Assembly (NCBI GenBank): GCA_947044405.1
Contig: CAMRHE010000063.1
Coordinates: 7,036,001 to 7,100,000 of the forward strand
Source of the DNA: Leptodactylus fallax
Taxonomy: Eukaryota > Chordata > Amphibia > Anura > Leptodactylidae
Length of the DNA: 64,000 bases
Reading direction: 5' to 3'
Part shown: positions 12,955 through 55,400 of the stretch, piece after piece
How the letters are laid out: every line of letters starts with the position of its first letter
Position numbering within the stretch: position 1 is the first letter of the stretch
Translations under genes and position numbers: made by a program
The notes under the pieces: model-generated
Told to the model about the DNA's origin: nothing
Database searches by the model: none
The model's input: the letters and a program-made list of their open reading frames with translations, nothing else

Positions 12955-14748
12955 CTGATCTGAATAGGAGGTGGTCTATGTGTGAGGTCTGTACAGATCA
13001 GGTGTCTACAGTCTGTATAGATAAAGGTCTGGTCTGGGTTCTGTATAGTTGCGGGTCTTGTCTGAGGTCTGTATAGATCAGGGTCTTAAGTCTATCTAGG
13101 TGGGGGTCTGGTCTAGATTCTATATAGATGTGACGTATGGTCTAGATTCAATATAGTTGGGGGTCTGGTCTGAGGTCTATGTAGATGGGGGGTCTGGTCT
13201 GAGGTCTATATATATATAGATGGGGGTCTGGTCTGAGGTCTGTATAGATGGGGGGGTCTGGTCTGAGGACTGTATAGATGGGGGTCTGGTCTGAGGTCTA
13301 TATAGATGGGGGGGGTCTGGTCTGAGGTCTGTATAGATGGGGGTCTGTTCTGAGGTCTGTATAGATGGGGGGTCTGGTCTGAGGTCTATATAGATGGGGG
13401 GTCTGGCCTGAGGTCTATATAGATGGGGGGTCTGTTCTGAGGTCTGTATAGATGGGGGGTCTGGGCTGAGATCTGTATAGATGGGGGTCTGTTCTGAGGT
13501 CTGTATAGATGGGGGGGTCTGGGCTGAGATCTGTATAGATGGGGGTCTGGTGTGAGGTCTGTATAGATGGGGGGGTCTGGTCTGAGGTCTATATAGATGG
13601 GGGTCTGGTCTGAGGTCTGTATAGATGGGGGGTCTGGTCTGAGGTCTATATATATAGATGGGGGTCTGGTCTGAGGTCTGTATAGATGGGGGTCTGGTCT
13701 GAGGTCTGTATAGATGGGGTCTGTTCTGAGGTCTGTATAGATGGGGGGTCTGGTCTGAGGTCTATATAGATGGGGGGTCTGGTCTGAGGTCTATATAGAT
13801 GGGGGGTCTGTTCTGAGGTCTGTATAGATGGGGGTCTGGTCTGAGGTCTATATAGATGGGGGGTCTGGTCTGAGGTCTATATAGATGGGGGGTCTGGTCT
13901 GAGGTCTGTATAGATGGGGGTCTGGTCTGAGGTCTATATAGATGGGGGTCTGGTCTGAGGTCTATATAGATGGGGGGTCTGGTCTGAGGTCTATATAGAT
14001 GGGGGGTCTGGTCTGAGGTCTATATATATAGATGGGGGTCTGGTCTGAGGTCTGTATAGATGGGGGTCTGTTCTGAGGTCTGTATAGATGGGGGGTCTGG
14101 TCTGAGGTCTATATAGATGGGGGGTCTGGTCTGAGGTCTATATAGATGGGGGGTCTGTTCTGAGGTCTGTATAGATGGGGGGTCTGGGCTGAGATCTGTA
14201 TAGATGGGGGTCTGGTCTGAGGTCTGTATAGATGGGGGGGTCTGGTCTGAGGTCTGTATAGATGGGGGTCTGGTCTGAGGTCTATATAGATGGGGGGGTC
14301 TGGTCTGAGGTCTATATAGATGGGGGGTCTGGTCTGAGGTCTGTATAGATGGGGGGGTCTGGTCTGAGGTCTGTATAGATGGGGGTCTGGTCTGAGGTCT
14401 ATATAGATGGGGGGGTCTGGTCTGAGGTCTATATAGATGGGGGGTCTGGTCTGAGGTCTATATAGATGGGGGGGTCTGGTCTGAGGTCTATATAGATGGG
14501 GGGTCTGGTCTGAGGTCTATATAGATGGGGGGGTCTGGTCTGAGGTCTATATAGATGGGGGTCTGGTCTGAGGTCTGTATAGATGGGGGGGTCTGGTCTG
14601 AGGTCTATATAGATGGGGGTCTGGTCTGAGGTCTGTATAGATGGGGGTCTGGTCTGAGGTCTGTATAGATGGGGGGGTCTGGTCTGAGGTCTATATAGAT
14701 GGGGGTCTGGTCTGAGGTCTGTATAGATGGGGGTCTGGTCTGAGGTTT
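12955..14748. repeat. G-rich ~30-bp minisatellite, about 60 units
   Basis: Unit 'gtctggtctgaggtctatatagatggggg' with a G-run of 4-8 and alternation between 'ctatatagat' and 'ctgtatagat'. Left edge (12955-13130) is degenerate, the core homogeneous. All G-runs are on the plus strand. Confidence 0.95.
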
Positions 14749-15105
14749 GCATTTCTTTAGGGGGTCTGCTGTGCGGTCTGCATTTGTTTAGGTCCATTTC
14801 ACTTTGGTGTGTGATGAAGGGGCCATCTGTAATATTTGTGATTTAAAATGGTATAAATTTAGGGTTTGCCTATATAAATGGGCGGGGCATATGGCTGAGG
14901 ATTTTGAGCAAGCGACTCTATATGACACTTTCCTGTATCTCTCTGATGTCCCTTTATGATGACCCAGGACTACAGGCCAGGCGGGACAAAAATGGCTGTT
15001 TTTTTTCCCCCAGAAACCGCACCACATCTGTCCAAGGGATAAGCAGCAATACCATCAACAAGGGTGGCGCTGTTTATGGCACACTAGGAGTAGATAAATC
15101 TGTAC

Positions 15106-15299
15106 TTGAAAGGGGTCGAGGACTATAATATTGAGCTCCGCTTCCTCTTCTCAGACTATGCTGCAGCTCAGTCCCATTCAAATGAATGGGGCTGAGCTAC
15201 ATGGCTAAGCACATCCACTATGCAATGTACAGAGCTGTGCTTGGTAAGTAGTGAAGAGGCCGCAGCACTCAATGTCATAGTCCTGGACAATCCCTTTAA
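15106..15299. mobile_element. TTAA-bounded MITE, family B
   Basis: Right end 'cctggacaatccctttaa' with TTAA at 15296-15299; left end 'aaaggggtcgaggactataatattgagctcc'. Interior has 'tgtgcttggtaagtagtgaagaggcc' and 'gctcagtcccattcaaatgaatgggg', the signature of family B. Confidence 0.75.
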
Positions 15300-15572
15300 G
15301 ACGACATATGTAGGTACACTTACCCCGATATATACAGTAAGCACAGACTCCATCATTGTACTGGAATGTGTATTAGTATTGTATATCATCATACACACAC
15401 AGACCGCACTGTGCCAGTGGCGCCTACTAATGCCCATTTCGGCAACGCTCTAAAGTCCAATATCCCTCTTGGTTGTCAGATATATTTTCCCCGATCCCTA
15501 CGTCCGGTGACAAGTCAGATCCTGGAGGTAACGAAGCACAGATCAAAGCACGACGGCCGCTTCTGTACAGGC

Positions 15573-15803
15573 TTAAAGGAGATATCCTGGACCATGACAC
15601 TGATTGCTGTCGCCTCTTCACTACTTACCAAGCACAGCGCCACATACTGTATAGTGGTTGTGCTCGGTATTGCAGCTCAACCCCATTTGTTTGAACACAA
15701 CTAAGCGGCAGCATTGGCCATGTGACCAATGGATGTGATGTCACTGGCCTGAGAATAGGAAGTGGAGCTCCATATCATACATAGTCCTGGACAATCCCTT
15801 TAA
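15573..15803. mobile_element. TTAA-bounded MITE, family B, in the FERRY3 3' UTR
   Basis: 231 bp from TTAA at 15573 to TTAA at 15800-15803; ends 'ttaaaggagatatcctggacc' and 'tcctggacaatccctttaa'. It lies 21 nt after the FERRY3 stop codon on the transcribed strand. Confidence 0.8.
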
Positions 15804-15824
15804 ATATTTCACAGATATGTAACT

Positions 15825-47341
<31,517 letters not shown>

Positions 47342-47639
47342 CTTGTCTTCACCTGGAAGAGAAGCAAATACTGCTCAGTATTCTGAGACACGTCCTCATA
47401 CCGTACTGGACAGAAACATTATCCGTGCAGCTCACACAGCTGGGAGATTGTTACATTGTATTACCATTGGTGAGTGTCAGCAGCTAGTAGAGACCAATGG
47501 ACTTCTGCAGTATACTGTCAACACTGATACACTGTAACAACTGCAGCAGCTGTGTAAGGCCATTACATGTAGTGCACCTGTTCACTGTGGATGTAATGAA
47601 TGAAAGTGCCCACAGCAAGCAGAGGTAGTGAAGGACTGG

Positions 47640-48808
47640 AGTCACTGTGTACAAATGTGACTTCTCTTATCTCACATCCTGTATTATACTCCAGAGCTGC
47701 ACTCACTATTCTGCTGGTACAGTCACTGTGTACATACATTACATTACTTATCCTGTACTGATCCTGAGTTACATCCTGTATTATACCCCAGAGCTGCGCT
47801 CACTATTCTTCTGGTGCAGTCACTGTGTACATACATTACATTACTTATCCTGTACTGATCCTGAGTTACAGCCTGTATTATACTCCAGAGCTGCACTCAC
47901 TATTCTGCTGGTGCAGTCACTGTGTACATACATTACATTACTTATCCTGTACTGATCCTGAGTTACATCCTGTATTATACTCCAGAGCTGCGCTCACTAT
48001 TCTGCTGGTGCGGTCACTGTGTACATACATTACATTACTTATCCTGTACTGATCCTGAGTTATATCCTGTATTATACTCCAGAGCTGCGCTCACTATTCT
48101 GCTGGTGCAGTCACTGTGTACATACATTACTTATCCTGTACTGATCCTGAGTTATATCCTGTATTATACTCCAGAGCTGCGTTCACTATTCTGCTGGTAC
48201 AGTCACTGCGTACATACAGTACATTACTTATCCTGTACTGATCCTGAGTTACATCCTGTATTATACTCCAGAGCTGCACTCACTATTCTGCTGGTGCAGT
48301 CACTGTGTACATACATTACATTACTTATCCTGTACTGATCCTGAGTTATATCCTGTATTATACTCCAGAGCTGCACTCACTATTCTGCTGGTACAGTCAC
48401 TGTGTATATACATTACATTACATTACTTATCCTGTACTGATCCTGAGTTACATCCTGTATTATACTCCAGAGCTGCACTCACTATTCTGCTGGTGCAGTC
48501 ACTGTGTACATACATTACATTACTTATCCTGTAGTGATCCTGAGTTACATCCTGTATTATACTCCAGAGCTGCGCTCACTATTCTGCTGGTGCAGTCACT
48601 GTGTACATACATTACATTACTTATCCTGTACTGATCCTGAGTTACGTCCTGTATTATACTCCAGAGCTGCGCTCACTATTCTGCTGGTACAATCACTGTG
48701 TACATACATTACATTACTTATCCTGTACTGATCCTGAGTTACATCCTGTATTATACTCCAGAGCTGCGCTCACTATTCTGCTGGTGCAGTCACTGTGTAC
48801 ATACATTA
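47640..48808. repeat. 97-bp satellite array 2, about 12 units
   Basis: Same unit as array 1 and the same orientation on the plus strand. Includes 92-bp and longer (extra 'cattac') variants. It lies between coding exon 1 and the predicted promoter, so in the 5' UTR intron if that exon model is right. Confidence 0.96.
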
Positions 48809-48823
48809 GCTGTCCTGTACAAG

Positions 48824-48908
48824 CGAGTGCAGCTCTGGAGTATAATACAGGATAAGTAATGTGTGTACACAGTGACTGCACCAGCAGAATAGTGAGCGCA
48901 GCTCTGGT
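48824..48908. repeat. Inverted, partly deleted satellite copy at the array end
   Basis: 'gagtgcagctctggagtata' to 'gtgagcgcagctctgg' is the reverse complement of the 97-bp unit, lacking the 'tgtactgatcctgagttac' part. It directly follows the forward array after a 15-bp joint. Confidence 0.9.
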
Positions 48909-49075
48909 AGATGGATATAAACACAGTGTGAACAGAGCCCTGCACGGATAATCAGGCCAAGTAAGGGTAACATCAGTCCAGGTAACATTACTATATAAGG
49001 GTATTAATATTTAACTCCCTACATGCCGCAGTCCATAGATGTCAGTGGCATTCACTGCCTATAACCAGAGCTGTG

Positions 49076-49172
49076 CACAGCGCCCTCTAGCGTCCATCAC
49101 CCTTTACCCTGTAATGCCCCCTATGATTTACATCTGGAGGTTCTGCGGCCACAGCACAGCGCCCTCTAGTGT
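49076..49172. promoter_or_regulatory. Two CTCF-like motifs beside the FERRY3 promoter
   Basis: The string cagcgccctctag occurs at about 49078-49090 and again at 49157-49169. Its complement, CTAGAGGGCGCTG, matches the core of the vertebrate CTCF consensus. Both face the same way and are about 79 bp apart. Motif match only; binding is inferred. Confidence 0.35.
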
Positions 49173-49187
49173 TTCCCCACATTGTAC

Positions 49188-49310
49188 CTGCTCACAGACA
49201 CCACCGATGCAGCGAGTATTGATCACGGAGACAGTCACCGCCCGGGCCGCTATTTTACATCCACAACATCTTCATAACCAGCCGTAACAGGAGCCATCTT
49301 TCCGGATCAC
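49188..49310 (-). promoter_or_regulatory. Candidate FERRY3 promoter and non-coding first exon
   Basis: The coding exon 1 acceptor requires an upstream non-coding exon. The best candidate is here: on the minus strand a CCGGAA ETS-like site directly adjoins AAGATGGC, a YY1-like site (49293-49306), a combination common at TATA-less housekeeping starts. About 105 nt downstream is a good donor, CAG|GTACAA (49188/49187). The segment is CpG-richer than its surroundings. The exact start and exon borders are inferred. Confidence 0.35.
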
Positions 49311-50414
49311 CCAGGAGCCTTAGCGGACTACGGGTGGTCACTAAGACCAAACATGTATGAAGCGCATTAATCAGTAGTTCAGGTCTAGAGCACCATCTAG
49401 TGTTCGTATCAGATATTACAGGCAGATTTGGTAAAGACAAGTATACTGTATGTGGCTTTTATACAACTGTCACTCAATAGATAGATATTGGCTGAAAAAA
49501 GTCACAACTGAAGCGGCCATATAAAAAACAAACTAGGTGGAGGCCAAACTGAGGATACAGTGCCAGCGTTACAGCTTTGATGCATTATTTTGGCTTTTTT
49601 CTTATTACCTTATACTTTTTTTTTTTAAACTAGTCTCCTTTTCAATTTCAACTCTGAGCCCTGAGGAGAGTCACTAAGGGAGTATTATACTATGTGGCCA
49701 CTATACTGTGTGGGGATCACTAAGGGCCAATTATATTATGTGCGGGGGCAATAAGGGGGCATTGTATCGTATGCAGGGGCGGATTGGGAAGTTAACATGG
49801 CCCTGGAAAATGTGGCGCCATTTTATAGGCAGGCTCAGTGCAAGTAGGCGGAGTCAATACAAGTAGGCAGGGCCAGCACAAGTAGCTCCTCCATGTAAGG
49901 CAGTCCTGTGTAAAGTAAATTTGCACAGGACTACTTACATGGAGGGAGAGGCAGCAGTCCTATGTAAATTACCATGTCAGACTGAAACTAAGTTACACAG
50001 GACTGCTGCCTCTACTAGAGTAATAAGACCATTTATATGATATTAATAATACAATAAATACTATTATATTAACGATAATTAGGATTAGGGGGTCTGATCC
50101 AGGGTTTTATAACTGATCGCCTTTACCTGGGGTCAAGAAGGAATTTATTCCCTGGTGGCCAAAAGTTTCCCGGGGGTTTTGCCTTCTTCTGGATCAACAG
50201 CTTTAGCAATAGGAATCCCCTAGATATAGTGTGAGAGTAATAACTGTGATAGAAGTAATAATATTAGACATTATATCTATAACTTGTGTTTTTCCTCAAT
50301 CCTTCTGATATTACAGCTCAGCCCTATTCACATCTATGGAGCGGAGCTGGAATACCAGACACAACCAGGTATCAGACCCCGACCGATCTGATATGGATGA
50401 CCTATCCTGACCTA
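49311..50414. other. Intergenic gap between FERRY3 and RAD51AP1
   Basis: No exon. An inverted pair around 49880-50020 ('ctccatgtaaggcagtcctg' and 'caggactacttacatggagg'), then 50110-50215 with 'aagaaggaatttattccctg' and 'ttgccttcttctggatcaac', a widespread dispersed sequence in lower tetrapods as I recall, and a family A fragment near 50310-50365. Confidence 0.45.
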
Positions 50415-51334
<920 letters not shown>

Positions 51335-51384
51335 TATTCAGATCCTGCAAAAACCTTTAATAAAGAAGCAAAAACCAAGGGTCA

Positions 51385-52312
51385 AATAATAAAATATTCA
51401 CTTTTATTCCATTGTGGACAGACTATTTTACAATGTAAGTATTTCCATGTCACATAAAACTGGAGCGGGGCTAAAAGCGGCGTCTTATACACCATTAAAA
51501 TACAAGGTAAAGGTTACTGTACAAGAAAGATGGGAGCGGTATACAAGAGACGACACTAAGCCTCTGGAGCTTACTATTATCAGGTGCTGGCATATTACTA
51601 CCATAGGGGTGAGGGTCCGAGCTCTGGGATACAACCTAATCCTGGGAATGAAGAGGCCGCCATGCTGGTGAAGTGCTGCAGCACTTTTACACTTTTCCCC
51701 GCACAACGATACTCACTGATACCGAGAACTGCCGCCGGCCCCATGTACTGTATAGGGGTTGGCTGGTGAGCGGCTGTGTACAGTGTAGCAGCCCCTTCAT
51801 TCTCAGGATTAGTAGGAATCCCAGAGTTCAGACCTCACAGACTATAACGTGAAGGCACATCCTAGTGACATCACTTTATAACATCACCCAGCATTCCTAC
51901 AGCTGAGAGGCAAATCTCCATAGTGTGTGGTGGACGTACAAGCCTCACTGCACAACTAAGCAGATCTATCTTGAGGACCCTAGGGAGACTGGGTGCCAAC
52001 CCGTGTAGAAGATGGAATCATATTGGGTGTCATCCAGCTTTCCTACAAACAGATGCAACTCACTGCAGATGACTGAATGATATAACCTGACAGAAATGGC
52101 CGATTCTGGCTTCACATATTTTCATTAAAGATTAAGTTCAGTCCCAAACTAAAAATCCCGTATATCGAAATAAAGGTCAGCAGGGAAATGTTCCTATGTC
52201 CCATGATGGCGGTCAGCGTCCTCGCTCACCGGTCCCCGTAGCCCGTCACACCTCTGCTGTGTGTAACAGGACTGGAGCTGTATACTGCAGATTCTCCAGG
52301 TGATGAGAAGGT
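51385..52312 (-). other. RAD51AP1 3' UTR (predicted)
   Basis: About 0.93 kb between the stop codon and the first canonical poly(A) signal on the minus strand. No coding exon is visible in it. The end is inferred from the signal at 51403-51408. Confidence 0.5.
51403..51408 (-). terminator. Poly(A) signal for RAD51AP1
   Basis: AATAAA on the minus strand, the first canonical hexamer after the stop, followed by T-rich sequence (TTTTATTATTTG) suitable as a downstream element. The Tc1-like element begins about 70 bp further on. Confidence 0.5.
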
Positions 52313-52440
52313 TCAGTGCAGGCCAGTAGATGGATGTAATGGTTTCACCCGTGCCAGTCTTGATAGGCCGAGGCGCAGACCTTGATTCGGAGACCTCACT
52401 GTTACTCCGGTCAGAGGACTCTTCGCTGATCCACATGAGG
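52313..52440 (-). CDS. RAD51AP1: RAD51AP1 terminal coding exon 9 (residues 297-338), RAD51-binding tail
   Basis: Acceptor ctgcag; reads A(split)SCGSAKSPLTGVTVRSPNQ then GLRLGLSRLARVKPLHPSTG and LH, TGA at 52315-52313. SPNQ-LRLGLSRLARVKPLHP is nearly identical to the human C-terminus that binds RAD51 and DNA. Confidence 0.96.
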
Positions 52441-55400
52441 CTGCAGAGAGACAGGGCCAATTCTTAAGTGAAAACAATTCTGACCTTAGGAATTTACAGC
52501 AGAAAGTCCTGGGCCTTAAAGGGTACTCCCATCTTCGCCATTTATGGTGTATTCCATGGTGCCCCAGAAAAGAGACCCAGGACAAGGTTCCCCAACCCCT
52601 ATGACTGGAGTGGAGTGATGGCCTGGCAGGCGTGGGTCTCTCCATTCACTTCCATAGGAGTAGGCATGCTCAAATGTTTTTTGAAACTCCCATTAAAGTG
52701 GATGAAGAGACCCCTGTACGCATGGCCATCTCACTAGTCACAGTGGCCACGAGACTGGGGTTGGAGGACCCCAGTTCTCCACATAGATGCAGGTCCAGGA
52801 ATTTGGTACTTACGGCCTATTCTTAGCATAGGCCATAAATATCTGATCAGGGGGGCCGACAAAGATCAGCTGTAAGGGGCCACTTCCGGCACACGCACCA
52901 TACACAACACAGGGAAGCATTTGGCTCTGTGACCTGTGTAGTGTCCGGGCTCCGCTACTGCAGCTCAGCATCAGACTGGTGGGGTCCAACATCCAGCGCC
53001 CCATCAATCAGCTGTTTCAAGAGACCACATCGTACAGACAGGCGCTGCAGCCACTTCACTGCGTACCAAACATAGCGCCATATATTGTATAGTGGCTGTG
53101 CTTGGTATTGCAGCTCAGCCCCATTCACTTGAATAGAACTGAACTTCAAACAGGCCACATGGTCAATGAATGTGAGGTCACTGGCTTGTGAAGCAGAAGC
53201 AATGCTCACCAGGGTGCCACAGCCACTTCAGTCAACTGATCTGTGGGGGGTTTGCACCGCCTCCAACCAGATATGGATAAAATATCATGGGAATAGATCA
53301 ATATCCCTTTAAAAGCAGAGATCATGATAGGAATCAAACTTGCAAGTATGGCAGGTTGGTCAATGACTATGGAAGCTCTGAATACCCCTGTGCTGTAGTA
53401 GTGGATTCATGTAAAGCTGGTAGGCACAACTGCACGGGCTTACCTGGAGGGGTCCAGGCCGGTCTCTTCATGCCCACTGGAGGGCTACTGTGTAAAGCTG
53501 CTTTAGGAGCCGCAGGTGAACTGACTGCTGCCTTCCTTTCTGGCATGGGTTTAATCTTAATTCTCACTTTGATAGGCGGCTCTGCTGCTGCATAAAATGT
53601 GAAGTAATACAAGGTTAATGATGGTGAAGGAGCAATACCAGAGAGCAGCCATGGTTTTCTAATTCCAGACATCCCCTTTAATGATATACCGTGTCAAGCA
53701 TGCAGCTGAAATAGACATTAGGGAGGAGGACTAAGGAGACAATCCCATCTGCCGGCTTCTCTAAGCAAATCGTCATTTATGAGAACATTTCTGGGGGATG
53801 CCGACTGGCTCAGAGGTACAGAGAAGGGTTGTCCTTAAAATGGTCTCCCAAAATGTCCTTTTAGGTGGATTCCAGGCAGAGCCCTCTCATCCAAATTACA
53901 CAGGATAGGTGATAAGTGTTGCACAAGTGTCCCAACTCTGAGACCTGTAACAGTCACGACAATGGGTGTCCTGTGTCCCCCATTTGAACAAAGCAATGGT
54001 TGCACATGTGCACTATAACTCCCAGCAATGCAGTTCAATAATGAACCCCATCCATGCCAGTGATAGTCTCCTCCTCCTCTCACCAGCTTTCTGTGCCTTT
54101 GGGACTTTTTTATCCTTTTTTCCACTCTTTGGCTTCTGTTTTTGTGCACTTTTACTAGTCGACTGTTTCTTAGATTTTTTAACCTCAAATTCTTCATCAT
54201 CTTCACCAGTAAAACTTGCGTCACTCTCAGAGTCTTCATCTGCAATGAGAAGGTGGGTGGACAAGTTTAGCTCCTGCACTTTCCTCAAAAAACTAAAGGA
54301 CGAGAATGCAAAATTCCTTTTATGTGTAACGGAGGTGACAATGCTCCCCAAGCGGTGTCTAGCAGACCCAACAAACCTCTCATGGGGCCCTCTGTAGTGA
54401 CAGTCAGCTGATTAAAGGGGCCATACAGGTTGTTGCGGTTGACCTTTTTACCTGTTTCGGCAGACTTTTGATGATGGACCTGGGGGTCGTGGGTTCCAGC
54501 CACGTCTCAACCCCAGGGTCACATTATCGGAAGCAGTGCTCCACCCCTCTCCCAGGTGGTCAATTCACCCCTTCCCTCTTTCCCTGATCTCACAGGTAAT
54601 CGCCAGTGCTATGCGGGCTGTGTGCTGCTTCCGGTCAAGTGACCCAAGAGATAGGACAAGGTCAGGACTCCCGGGTCCATCATCAAGAGTCTGCTGGAAC
54701 GGGTAAGTGATTTATCAGTATGTGATCAGTGAGTGTGTGACACCTGGGACCCCCACAGATCAGCTAAGCTCATACAATTGAAGCTGCAATACCAAAAACA
54801 ACCCTGTGCAGTTTACGGCGCTATGCTCGGTATACAGCAAAGAGGCTGAAACATTCACCCGAATGCTGTAGCTTCTTCTTCCAGCTTACCTGTGGCAGAT
54901 CCTGGGTGTCAGACTAGCATCGATCACATACTGATGATCTATAGTAAAGGACTGGTCATCACTATGCAAGTCCCAGAAAACCACCCTCAGTCAGCTATTT
55001 TCCCCATTACGGTCAGTACATACTGGCTGCTGTATCTGGATAGAACTCATCCTCCTCCTCTTCATCCCCGCTATCTTCTCTCAGGAGTTTTCTCTGCTTG
55101 GTAATGGCTTTGGATGCGGCTTGCCTGCGACCTCGGCCTCTAGCCATATCTTCATTGTCATCTGTGATCTCATCCAGACCTGTGAAGTCAAGTCCGCATC
55201 AGTATCTGATCATGTACGGGGGTGAAGCTGTAGCTCCCCAGCACCACTGCAACAGTACATGGCTCTGCAGTGGGGGTGCTGGGTAACTTTCAGCTCCACT
55301 CCCACAGATACACAGATGTTTTTCCAATTACTTTTTTTTTTATTGTTTTTTTTGTTGTTTTCTGTAATAAGATATCACATGGCAGCAGTTTAACCCATTG

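Noticed and set aside
14429..14797. 122-codon minus-strand frame with Leu-Tyr-Arg-Pro-type repeats
   Set aside because: Produced by the ~30-bp minisatellite; period varies between units, so the frame is kept only by chance over a short stretch.
1..15800. Search for FGF6 or another gene downstream of FERRY3
   Set aside because: In human FGF6 follows C12orf4 on this side, but I found no FGF-like exon in the 15.8 kb; it may lie beyond the window.
47647..48855. The same family of open frames in the second array
   Set aside because: Satellite sequence again, identical reasoning; not genes.
53966..54397. 143-codon plus-strand open frame
   Set aside because: Antisense shadow of RAD51AP1 exon 7, whose Lys/Ser/Glu codons give open complement frames.
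55098..55286. Plus-strand open frame opposite RAD51AP1 exon 6
   Set aside because: Shadow of the real minus-strand exon.
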